Assembly: GCA_046724395.1 (NCBI GenBank)
Contig: JBKOWM010000152.1
Span: 1-10,158, forward strand
DNA from: DATAEU01 sp046724395
Lineage (GTDB): Bacteria > Actinomycetota > UBA4738 > HRBIN12
Reading direction: 5' to 3'
Length of the DNA: 10,158 bases
In this document: one piece after another, positions 1-7,433 of the stretch
Position numbering within the stretch: the stretch's first letter is position 1
Layout: every line of letters starts with the position of its first letter
Notes under the pieces: generated by a model
The model's input: only the letters and a program-made list of their open reading frames with translations
Databases searched by the model: none
Told to the model about the DNA's origin: nothing
Translations under genes and position numbers: made by a program

Positions 1-2
1 CC

Positions 3-1217
3 TACACGTACCGGCTGTTCGGACGGCTCACGTACGACCCCGATGCCTCCCCCGACGTCTGGCGTCGACCGCTTCGAGCGCACTTCGGTCCCGCCGCCGC
101 CGACGCGGAGGCGGCGCTGGCCAGCGCGAGTCGGATCCTGCCCCACGTGACGGTGGCCCACCACCCCTCGGCGTCGAACAACTACTACTGGCCCGAGATC
201 TACACCGACATGCCGATCGTTTGGTCGGAGGACGGCGCGCGGCCACATCCATACGTGGACACGCCCGAGCCCCGCCGGTTCGGCACCGTCGGCCCGCTCG
301 ATCCCGAGGTGTTCGAAAGCGTCGCCGAGTATGTGGCCGAGCTGCGCGCCGGAACGCCCAGCGGACGCATCTCGCCGTCGGAGGTCGCGAGACACCTCGA
401 ACGGCTTGCGACTGAGGCGTCGGAACGACTCGCGGCTGCCGAGGCGCTCGCGCCGGACCGGTCGGACGCCGAGCTCCGAAGGTGGTCGATCGACGTCCGG
501 ATCCTGGAAGCGCTTGGGCGGTTCTTCGGGGCGAAGCTGCGTGCGGCCATCGGGTACGAACTCTTTGCCACCGCACGCGACGAGCGGTCGCTCCACTCGG
601 CGGTCGACACCTATCGATTGGCGCTCGGCGCGTGGCGTGACGCGTCCGAACGCGCAGATGGGGTCTACGTCGCCGATCTCCCCTACGGACCACAGCCACG
701 GCTTCGCGGGCACTGGAGGGATCGGCTCGGCGCGATCGAGGCAGATCTCCACGACATGGATGCAATGCTGGAAGACCGAGCGCGACCCCCCGAGGACGCC
801 GCTCTCGCGACACGCGAACCGTTAGGCGGAGCCGCGCCGCATGTGCGGGTTGTCCACGAGCCGCCCGAGCGGTTCCATCCACGTCGCGAGCTCGCCCTGG
901 CCGTTCGGGTGACTGCTCCGGTCGCCCGCGTCGTGCTCCGATACCGCGCGATGAACCAGGCGCTCGCCGAGTCGAGCGTCGAGATGGAGCGCGGGGCCGA
1001 CGGCTTCGTCGGCGCGGTCCCGGGCGATTACCTCGACGGGAGGTACCCGCTCGCGTACGCCTTCGTGCTCCACGCCGCCGGCGGTTCGGCGTGGCGATGG
1101 CCGGGCCTGAACGACGACCTGGCCGGCTGGCCCTACGTCGTCATCCGGCCTGCGGGTCGATCGGGTGCCCGATGCCCTCGGGCGAGGGCCGGGGGTCCCT
1201 TGCAAGAACGGGCCTGA
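3..1217 (+). CDS. C-terminal part of a probable carbohydrate-active protein, family not identified (5' partial)
   Basis: The frame is open from base 3 to TGA 1215-1217, giving 404 residues; the true start is upstream of the window. An internal GTG at 147 is a poor start because residues before it (YTYRLFGRLTYDPDA) look like real, conserved-type protein. Visible parts: an N-terminal aromatic-rich segment (GRLTYDP, then NNYYWPEIYTDMP at about 59-69), which resembles the end of a catalytic barrel in polysaccharide-degrading enzymes; a helical middle (about 100-265) rich in Glu, Arg and Ala; and a beta-rich terminal domain (about 280-385) with YRAMNQA at 314 and WPYVVIRPA at 376. The last 20 residues look like an unstructured tail. 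Its place before a sugar importer supports a role in breaking down or handling a glycan; that is inference. No catalytic residues can be assigned. An alternative is a non-enzymatic sugar-binding protein. Confidence 0.85.
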   Translation, partial: YTYRLFGRLTYDPDASPDVWRRPLRAHFGPAAADAEAALASASRILPHVTVAHHPSASNNYYWPEIYTDMPIVWSEDGARPHPYVDTPEPRRFGTVGPLDPEVFESVAEYVAELRAGTPSGRISPSEVARHLERLATEASERLAAAEALAPDRSDAELRRWSIDVRILEALGRFFGAKLRAAIGYELFATARDERSLHSAVDTYRLALGAWRDASERADGVYVADLPYGPQPRLRGHWRDRLGAIEADLHDMDAMLEDRARPPEDAALATREPLGGAAPHVRVVHEPPERFHPRRELALAVRVTAPVARVVLRYRAMNQALAESSVEMERGADGFVGAVPGDYLDGRYPLAYAFVLHAAGGSAWRWPGLNDDLAGWPYVVIRPAGRSGARCPRARAGGPLQERA

Positions 1218-1228
1218 GAACGCCACCA
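1215..1228. promoter_or_regulatory. Possible weak LacI-family operator before the first binding protein
   Basis: TGAGAACGCCACCA differs from the site at 2791-2804 only in its two central-right bases (CC for TT). It keeps TGAGAACG and ACCA but loses the palindromic right half-site, so binding would be weaker. It overlaps the stop codon TGA of the upstream gene. A loose promoter can be drawn around it: TTGCAA at 1200-1205, 18-bp spacer, CACCAT at 1224-1229, in nearly the same register as the better promoter before the second binding protein. A second, poorer CG-centred match lies at 1234-1247. The functional assignment is inference. Confidence 0.4.
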
Positions 1229-1297
1229 TTGATCGGTAGCGTGACCTCGCGTTGGGGCGAAGGGGGTTGGAGCCGCGACGATGGCGCCGGCGCTAGA

Positions 1298-1318
1298 CGG
1301 CCGCGAAGGCCGCGGCCG
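1298..1318 (+). other. GC hairpin in the leader of the first binding-protein gene
   Basis: CGGCCGCG (1298-1305) pairs perfectly with CGCGGCCG (1311-1318) around the loop AAGGC: 8 bp, all G-C. It ends 30 bases before the ATG at 1349 and is not followed by a T-run, so it is not a standard terminator. It could stabilise the mRNA or slow readthrough from the upstream gene. In GC-rich DNA such stems also arise by chance. Confidence 0.35.
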
Positions 1319-1348
1319 GCCCGGACTCGGACTGAGGGAGGCGGCGCC

Positions 1349-2638
1349 ATGAGAAGGCAGCGTGTGCTCGGAGCGGTGCTGGCGATTACGCTCGTCGTAC
1401 TCGCCTCGTGCAGCAGCAACGGGGGCGAAGGCGGTGAGAACGGCGGCGGCGGCCCCGTGACGCTCGACTACTGGGTGTTCGAATCAGGCGGCCTGGTCGG
1501 TTCGTTCCTGGACCAGCTGAAGGCAGACTTCGAGAAGAAGTACCCGAACGTCACCCTCGATATCACGGCCTACCCGGAGGACAACTACGGGGTGAAGCTC
1601 GACACCGCGATCGCGGCCGGCAAGGAGCCCGATCTGGTACTGGTCTTCGGTCCCGAGCAGATGCGCGCCGGTCTGCTGCTGCCTCTCGACGACACCATCG
1701 ACAAGTACGACATCGACCTGTCGACGTTCGTACCGTCGATCGTCGAACCGGGCGACGAGTTCAGCTGCAACTATCAAGGGACGCTGTACTGCCTGGGCTC
1801 TTACGCGGGGTCCGTTCAGCTCCTCTACAACAAGGACATGTTCGACGCGGCCGGAATCAAGTACCCGGCCGCCTGGCCACCGATGACGCCCGAGCAGTTC
1901 GTCGAGGACGCCTGCAAGCTGACGGACCAGTCGAAGGGCGTGTGGGGTGCCGCGGCCTCCGATCCTCTTGCATATTCTCCCTGGTCGACGTTCTTCAGTG
2001 ACGACGGCCGAACGGCGCAGTTCAACTCCCCCGAGGCCGTTCACCAAGTCGATGTCCTGGCAAGCGGGTACGACCGCGGGTGCTTCCCGACGTCGAACGT
2101 CCTCGATCCGTGGGAGCAGGGCCGCGACTACTTCGCTCAGCGCAAGCTCGCGATGGTCGTCACCGACTTCCAGGACCTGGACAAGGTCGAGAACGCCGGG
2201 ATCGACTACGGTTCCGCGGCGGTGCCGACACCCGAAGGAGAGGTGCCGTCCTGGTCCGTCTGGACGGACAGCGTCGGCGTGATGGCCAGCTCCGACCACC
2301 CCACGGAGGCGAAGGAGTTCATCGCGTTTCTGGCGACGCGCGGCCAAGAGCTCCGGGTGAACGTCTCGGGCGACATGCCCCTTGACCTGCAGGTCGCGGA
2401 GGACTCGGACTGGACGAAGGGCGTCCCCGGGCGCGAAGACGGGGTCGAGGTCCTGAGCCATGCCAGCCCGCAGGTGTTCGTCCCGAACCGCTGGGACGTG
2501 GCCGGTCCCTTCTGGGACGCGTGGGGGTTCGTGGTGGGCGGCGAGAAGACGTCGCAGGAGGCGTTGGACGACGCCAACCCAGCCATCCAGGAGAACCTGG
2601 ACAAGGCCTGGGACGACTGGGAGTCGGGCGTCGCTTAG
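1349..2638 (+). CDS. Sugar ABC transporter substrate-binding lipoprotein (CUT1 type), copy 1
   Basis: A 429-residue extracellular solute-binding protein that would capture a sugar or oligosaccharide and deliver it to the membrane permeases. The start ATG 1349 is set by GAGGGAGG at 1334-1341 and by a lipoprotein signal peptide: basic MRRQR, a hydrophobic run, then lipobox LASC with lipidated Cys21. A Gly/Asn linker (about 24-35) precedes the mature domain, which opens with VTLDYWVFESGG. Family traits include YPNVTL (65-70), YNKDMFDAAGI (160-170), GRDYFAQRKLAMVV (258-271) and a C-terminal DDANPAIQENLDKAW. Aromatic residues that may line the sugar site include W302, W305, W382, W389 and W392. 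Four further cysteines (140, 148, 189, 245) could form two disulfides. The neighbouring gene 2917-4203 is a close paralogue. No strong terminator follows, so readthrough is likely. The substrate is unknown. Confidence 0.95.
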   Translation: MRRQRVLGAVLAITLVVLASCSSNGGEGGENGGGGPVTLDYWVFESGGLVGSFLDQLKADFEKKYPNVTLDITAYPEDNYGVKLDTAIAAGKEPDLVLVFGPEQMRAGLLLPLDDTIDKYDIDLSTFVPSIVEPGDEFSCNYQGTLYCLGSYAGSVQLLYNKDMFDAAGIKYPAAWPPMTPEQFVEDACKLTDQSKGVWGAAASDPLAYSPWSTFFSDDGRTAQFNSPEAVHQVDVLASGYDRGCFPTSNVLDPWEQGRDYFAQRKLAMVVTDFQDLDKVENAGIDYGSAAVPTPEGEVPSWSVWTDSVGVMASSDHPTEAKEFIAFLATRGQELRVNVSGDMPLDLQVAEDSDWTKGVPGREDGVEVLSHASPQVFVPNRWDVAGPFWDAWGFVVGGEKTSQEALDDANPAIQENLDKAWDDWESGVA

Positions 2639-2703
2639 TCGCCCCACGTTGCGCCGGTCGCCGACGGACGTACGAACCCATCAGCACAAACCGCTGGTCA
2701 ACA

Positions 2704-2717
2704 TGGGAACGTTATCA
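2704..2717. promoter_or_regulatory. LacI-family operator (distal site) before the second binding protein
   Basis: TGGGAACGTTATCA is centred on CG with inverted AACGTT core and outer TG/CA, matching the cre-type consensus TGWNANCGNTNNCA at all but one defined base (G for W). Its centre is 87 bp from that of the site at 2791-2804, a spacing that would permit looping. TATCAT at 2713-2718 could be a -10 box, but I see no good -35 for it. The expected binder is the LacI-type protein encoded at 9710 onward. Confidence 0.6.
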
Positions 2718-2776
2718 TAGGGCCCGAAGACCACGCCGTCGTCGTTGGAGGAAACCGGGGGGTCGCCGGGGTTTGG

Positions 2777-2805
2777 TTTACGGCTCGGGCTGAGAACGTT
2801 ACCAT
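2777..2805 (+). promoter_or_regulatory. Predicted promoter of the second binding-protein gene, with overlapping LacI-family operator
   Basis: TTTACG (2777-2782) and TACCAT (2800-2805) are separated by exactly 17 bp; each matches four of six bases of the sigma-70 type consensus. The sequence TGAGAACGTTACCA (2791-2804) lies across the spacer and -10 box and matches every defined base of the cre/LacI-family consensus TGWNANCGNTNNCA. A repressor bound here would block RNA polymerase. The predicted start of transcription near 2812 leaves a leader of about 105 bases before ATG 2917. The promoter is inferred; the operator match is seen directly. Confidence 0.6.
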
Positions 2806-2819
2806 CTCGCTTTGGGTGA

Positions 2820-2840
2820 GACCCCGCGCCGGGCGGGGTC
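2820..2840 (+). other. GC hairpin in the leader of the second binding-protein gene
   Basis: GACCCCGC (2820-2827) pairs perfectly with GCGGGGTC (2833-2840) around GCCGG. It falls just after the predicted transcription start, so it would form the 5' end of the mRNA and might protect it from decay. It has the same geometry (8-bp stem, 5-base loop) as the hairpin at 1298-1318, though the sequences differ. There is no T-run, so it is not a standard terminator. Confidence 0.4.
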
Positions 2841-2916
2841 CAAGGGGGTAGCGCCGGAGCATCGGTTCTCGCGGCCCGGGCGGGTGGCGGTCGCGGCGCA
2901 GACGGAGGTGGCGGCG

Positions 2917-4203
2917 ATGAGAAGGCAGCGTGTGCTCGTGGCGGCGCTGGCGATGTCGCTCGTCGTCCTCGCCGCGTGCAGCAGCAACGGGGGCGGGGGA
3001 GATGAGAACGGCGGTGGGCCGGTCACGCTCGACTACTGGGTATTCGAGTCCGGTGGGCTGGCGGGTCAGTTCCTCGACCAACTCGTCCAGCAGTTCGAGG
3101 CGAAGTACCCGAACGTCACGCTGAACGTCAGCGCCTACCCCGAGGACAACTACGGCGTGAAGCTGGATACGGCGATCGCCGCGGGTAAGGAGCCCGATCT
3201 CGTGTTGGTCTTCGGACCCGAACAGATGCGCGCCGGCCTGCTGCTCCCGCTCGACGGCATGGTCCAGGAGCACAACATCGACCTGTCGCAGTACGTGCCG
3301 TCGATCGTCGAGCCCGGCGACGAGTTCAGCTGCGCGTACGAAGACCATCTGTACTGCCTCGGCTCATACGCGGGGTCCGTTCAGCTGCTCTATAACAAGG
3401 ACATGTTCGACGCGGCCGGTATCCCCGAACCCGGCGCCTGGCCACCCCTGACGCCCGATCAATTCGTCGATGACGCGTGCAAGCTCACCGACCAGGCGAA
3501 GGGCGTCTGGGGGGCGGCGGCCTCCGACCCCCTGGCGTACGTGCCGTGGGAGACCTTCTTCAGCGACGACGGCCGGACGGCGACGTTCAATTCGCCCGAG
3601 TCCATCCAGCAGTTCGAGATCCTCGCGAGCGGCTACGACCGCGGCTGCTTCCCGACGTCGAACATCATGGATCCGTGGGAGCAGGGCAGGGACTTCTTCG
3701 CCCAGGGCAAGCTGGCGATGGTCGTGACGGATTACCAGGATCTGGACAAGGTCGAGAACGCGGGCATCAACTACGGCTCGATGGCCTCGCCCACGCCGCC
3801 CGACGAGCAGCCGTACTTCTTCGTATGGACCGACAGCGTCGGCGTGATGGCGAGCAGCGACCATCCCGAGGAGTCGAAGGACTTCATCGCGTTTCTGACG
3901 ACCGAGGGCCAGACGATTCGCTACCAGGAGTCGGGCGACATGCCGCTCAATCTGCAGACGGCCAAGGACGTCGACTGGACCAATGGCGTCCCGGGTCGCG
4001 AGGACGGGCTCGAGGTGCTCAGCCACGCTCGCCCCGCCGTCTTCGTCCCGAACCGGTGGGACGTGATCGGTCCGTACTACGACGCCTGGGGCTTCGTCAT
4101 CGGAGGGGAGAAGACCGCCCAGGAGGCCTTAGACGACGCCAATCCGGCCATCCAGGAGAACCTGGACAAGGCCTGGGAGGACTGGGAGGAGGGGGCTCCG
4201 TAG
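2917..4203 (+). CDS. Sugar ABC transporter substrate-binding lipoprotein (CUT1 type), copy 2
   Basis: A 428-residue paralogue of the preceding gene with the same role: a surface lipoprotein binding a sugar for the importer encoded downstream. ATG 2917 is chosen because GGAGGTG (2904-2910) stands 6 bases before it and the signal peptide begins MRRQRVL; lipobox LAAC gives lipidated Cys21. An in-frame TTG extension to 2812 would put residues before the signal peptide and start at the predicted transcription start, so it is rejected. The four extra cysteines of copy 1 are kept (139, 147, 188, 244). Differences gather in patches, such as YFF (300-302) for SWS and YY for FW before DAWGF, which may alter sugar preference. 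It has its own predicted promoter with two operator sites and is followed by a strong hairpin, then the permease genes. It contains one TTA codon (4129-4131), rare in this window. Confidence 0.95.
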   Translation: MRRQRVLVAALAMSLVVLAACSSNGGGGDENGGGPVTLDYWVFESGGLAGQFLDQLVQQFEAKYPNVTLNVSAYPEDNYGVKLDTAIAAGKEPDLVLVFGPEQMRAGLLLPLDGMVQEHNIDLSQYVPSIVEPGDEFSCAYEDHLYCLGSYAGSVQLLYNKDMFDAAGIPEPGAWPPLTPDQFVDDACKLTDQAKGVWGAAASDPLAYVPWETFFSDDGRTATFNSPESIQQFEILASGYDRGCFPTSNIMDPWEQGRDFFAQGKLAMVVTDYQDLDKVENAGINYGSMASPTPPDEQPYFFVWTDSVGVMASSDHPEESKDFIAFLTTEGQTIRYQESGDMPLNLQTAKDVDWTNGVPGREDGLEVLSHARPAVFVPNRWDVIGPYYDAWGFVIGGEKTAQEALDDANPAIQENLDKAWEDWEEGAP

Positions 4204-4225
4204 GAGCCCTCGTGACCGCGAGCAG

Positions 4226-4253
4226 CCCCGCCGGCCTTGCAGGGCCGGCGGGG
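4226..4253 (+). terminator. Strong intercistronic hairpin between binding protein and permeases (partial terminator or mRNA stabiliser)
   Basis: CCCCGCCGGCC (4226-4236) pairs perfectly with GGCCGGCGGGG (4243-4253) around TTGCAG: 11 bp, all G-C. It lies 22 bases after the stop of the second binding protein. Only a short AGCTTCC follows, not a T-run, so complete termination is unlikely. In sugar ABC operons a hairpin here commonly protects the upstream message or lowers readthrough, so that binding protein is made in excess of permease; that reading is inference from this known pattern. Confidence 0.65.
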
Positions 4254-4259
4254 AGCTTC

Positions 4260-4278
4260 CCGGCTGTGAAGGAGCCGG
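4260..4278 (+). promoter_or_regulatory. Small hairpin enclosing the ribosome binding site of the first permease
   Basis: CCGGCT (4260-4265) can pair with AGCCGG (4273-4278) around GTGAAGG. The Shine-Dalgarno AAGGAG (4269-4274), which serves ATG 4280, lies in the loop and first stem bases. This could reduce translation from ATG 4280 and favour the in-frame ATG at 4301, which has its own GGAGG at 4290-4294. A 6-bp stem may be chance. Confidence 0.35.
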
Positions 4279-4279
4279 C

Positions 4280-5200
4280 ATGAGAGCGCGGAGGGGTCTG
4301 ATGGCGCGCACGGAGCAGCGCGCCGCGTACCTCTTCCTGTCGCCGTGGCTGATCGGACTCACGCTGTTCTGGCTCGTGCCGATCGTCGCCTCGCTCCTGC
4401 TCAGCATGAGCGAGTGGCGCATCATCACGCCTCCGAAGTGGGTGGGGTTGGAGAACTACCGGGAGATGGTCGACGACCGGACGTTCTGGCTGTCGATCCG
4501 GGTCACGCTGAAGTACATGCTGCTCTCGGTCCCGCTGTACCTGGTGTGTGGACTGCTGCTGTCGTTGCTTCTGAACCTGAAGATCCGCGGTATCAACCTG
4601 TTCCGCACGATCCTGTTCCTGCCCTCGGTGCTGAGCGGGGTCGCGGTGGCGGTTCTCTGGGTGGCCCTCCTCAACCCCGACGTTGGCGCCGTGAACGAGA
4701 TCCTCCGCTCGTTCGGGATGAGCGACCCGCCGAGGTGGCTCGACAGCCCGACCTGGGCGGTCCCTTCGGTCGTCCTCGTCGGTCTGTGGGGGATCGGCGG
4801 CGGGGCGATCATCTATCTGGCCGGACTGCAGAATATCCCGGCACAGCTCTACGAGGCGGCGCTGCTCGATGGGGCGGGTCCGTGGCAGCGGTTCCGCTAC
4901 GTGACCCTTCCCATGCTGACTCCCACCCTGCTGTTCGTGCTCCTCACGGGCTTGATCGACGCATTTCAGGTCTTCGACATCGCCTTCGTGTTGAGCCGCG
5001 GCGGTTCGGGGGGGCTCGGCGACTCACTCATGTTCTACCTGATCAATCTCTGGAACGAGGCGTTCGTGAACGGTCAGTACGGGTACGCCTCCGCCCTCGC
5101 GTGGGTGATGGTGCTTGCTGCCGCCGCCATCATCCTCGCGATCTTCCGGACGTCGGGCCGATGGGTCTACTACGAGTATGACCCCGAGCGGGCACGGTGA
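4280..5200 (+). CDS. Sugar ABC transporter permease, MalF/UgpA-like (CUT1)
   Basis: A 306-residue inner-membrane subunit forming half of the sugar channel. Six hydrophobic segments are visible at about 15-42, 78-100, 108-132, 160-184, 214-238 and 269-290. The cytoplasmic EAA loop that docks onto the ATPase is clear: YEAALLDGAGPWQRF from Tyr191, with E192 and G198. Residues SPWLIGLTLFWLVP near the start and LSRGGSGG after segment five are typical of the MalF/UgpA branch. ATG 4280 has AAGGAG 5 bases upstream; ATG 4301 (7 codons later, giving MARTEQRAAYLF) has GGAGG 6 bases upstream and is equally plausible. The next permease begins 4 bases after this stop if its GTG start is right, indicating tight co-translation. 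Confidence 0.95.
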   Translation: MRARRGLMARTEQRAAYLFLSPWLIGLTLFWLVPIVASLLLSMSEWRIITPPKWVGLENYREMVDDRTFWLSIRVTLKYMLLSVPLYLVCGLLLSLLLNLKIRGINLFRTILFLPSVLSGVAVAVLWVALLNPDVGAVNEILRSFGMSDPPRWLDSPTWAVPSVVLVGLWGIGGGAIIYLAGLQNIPAQLYEAALLDGAGPWQRFRYVTLPMLTPTLLFVLLTGLIDAFQVFDIAFVLSRGGSGGLGDSLMFYLINLWNEAFVNGQYGYASALAWVMVLAAAAIILAIFRTSGRWVYYEYDPERAR

Positions 5201-5204
5201 GCGC

Positions 5205-6119
5205 GTGAAGACGATCGAGGCGCCGGCCAGGGTCGAAGCAGCGCCAAAGGCCGCGCCACCGCAACGCTCGGTGCTCCGCTATCGCGTTCGCAGGATCTCC
5301 TACAAGGTTCTGATGTACACCATGCTCCTGGCCCTGTGCGGGTTCATCCTCCTGCCGGTTTCATGGATGTTCACGGCGGCGATGAAGCCCGATCTGGAGC
5401 CGGTGTTTACCCCGACGCCCGAGTGGTTCCCGTCGAAGTTCTGGGAGTGGGACAACTTCCGCCGAGTGCTCGTCGAGACCTTTCCGTTCTTCCGCTACAT
5501 GATCAACACGATGATCATCGTGATCGCGAGCATCCTCGGCACGCTGATCTCGTGCTCCCTCGTCGGCTTTGCCTTCGCCCGACTGCGGTTCCGCGGCAGC
5601 AAGGTGCTGTTCTACGTGCTCATCGTCACGATGCTGATCCCGTGGCAGGCGCTGATCGTTCCCCAGTTTCTGCTCTTCGTGAAGATCGGGTGGTACGGCA
5701 CGTATCTTCCACTGATCGTTCCCACGTTCACCGGGACGGCGTTCTTCATCTTCCTCATCCGGCAATACATGCGAACGATCCCGAGAGATCTGGACGATGC
5801 CGCCCGCGTCGACGGGCTCAACACGTGGCAGATCTACTGGCGGATCATCCTGCCGCTGTCGACCCCCGTCCTGACGGTCTGCGCGGTGTTCACGTTCCTC
5901 TGGAGATGGAACGACCTGCTCGGACCGCTGATCTACCTCGACAGCGACGAGAAGTTCACCGTCGCGTTGGGGCTCGCAAACCTCGTGACCCTCGCGGACA
6001 CGCCCTGGAACCTGACGATGGCCGCCAACCTCGTGACGATCATCCCCACCGTGGTCGTCTACTTCTTCGTCCAGAAGAAGCTCATCGGCGGGATCGCCTC
6101 GGTGGGGTTGAAGGGATGA
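5205..6119 (+). CDS. Sugar ABC transporter permease, MalG/UgpE-like (CUT1)
   Basis: A 304-residue inner-membrane subunit, partner of the preceding permease. After a basic, Ala/Pro-rich cytoplasmic tail (about 1-30) come six hydrophobic segments at about 35-57, 97-124, 133-158, 165-186, 217-240 and 270-290. The EAA-type loop reads DLDDAARVDGLNTWQIYWR, with D198-A199-A200 and G204, in the MalG form; the sequence ends GLKG, as many MalG-like proteins do. The start is uncertain: GTG 5205 follows GGTGA at 5196-5200 closely and avoids overlap, while ATG 5178 would add 9 residues and overlap the upstream gene by 23 bases but lacks a good ribosome site. A still longer frame from 5115 is an overlap artefact. 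Confidence 0.95.
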   Translation: MKTIEAPARVEAAPKAAPPQRSVLRYRVRRISYKVLMYTMLLALCGFILLPVSWMFTAAMKPDLEPVFTPTPEWFPSKFWEWDNFRRVLVETFPFFRYMINTMIIVIASILGTLISCSLVGFAFARLRFRGSKVLFYVLIVTMLIPWQALIVPQFLLFVKIGWYGTYLPLIVPTFTGTAFFIFLIRQYMRTIPRDLDDAARVDGLNTWQIYWRIILPLSTPVLTVCAVFTFLWRWNDLLGPLIYLDSDEKFTVALGLANLVTLADTPWNLTMAANLVTIIPTVVVYFFVQKKLIGGIASVGLKG

Positions 6120-6140
6120 CGCGCGTGATCCGGAGAATCC

Positions 6141-7400
<1,260 letters not shown>

Positions 7401-7433
7401 ACCCGACGAACATGAACCGAATGGAGGAACACG

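Larger units (their letters stand above)
1349..4203 (+). repeat. Tandem gene duplication: two binding-protein copies
   Basis: The reading frames 1349-2638 and 2917-4203 are direct-repeat paralogues. A hand alignment gives about 87 differences including one gap over some 429 positions, so roughly 80% protein identity. DNA identity is locally very high: the first 20 coding bases are identical (ATGAGAAGGCAGCGTGTGCT), as are the stretches around 1805-1820 and 3367-3382. The leaders also keep traces of similarity (TCGCGTTGGGGCGA at 1247-1260 against TCGCTTTGGGTGA at 2807-2819), suggesting the duplicated unit included control DNA. Confidence 0.85.

Noticed and set aside
1091..1348. N-terminal extension of the first binding protein.
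   Set aside because: It overlaps the upstream gene in another frame and would put over 80 residues before a clear lipoprotein signal peptide; ATG 1349 has a strong ribosome site.
1484..2647. Minus-strand open frame (387 codons) across the first binding protein, with a similar one (3364-4026) across the second.
   Set aside because: Their similarity to each other simply mirrors the duplicated sense genes; no independent coding evidence.
2639..2700. Possible terminator after the first binding protein.
   Set aside because: I found no stem of useful length and no T-run here; readthrough into the next gene is more likely.
2812..2916. N-terminal extension of the second binding protein from TTG 2812.
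   Set aside because: It starts at the predicted transcription start, spans the leader hairpin and precedes the signal peptide; ATG 2917 has GGAGGTG at good spacing.
4129..4131. TTA leucine codon as possible developmental control as in Streptomyces.
   Set aside because: A lone rare codon in a conserved position, and another occurs in the first gene; there is no evidence that this organism limits the TTA tRNA.
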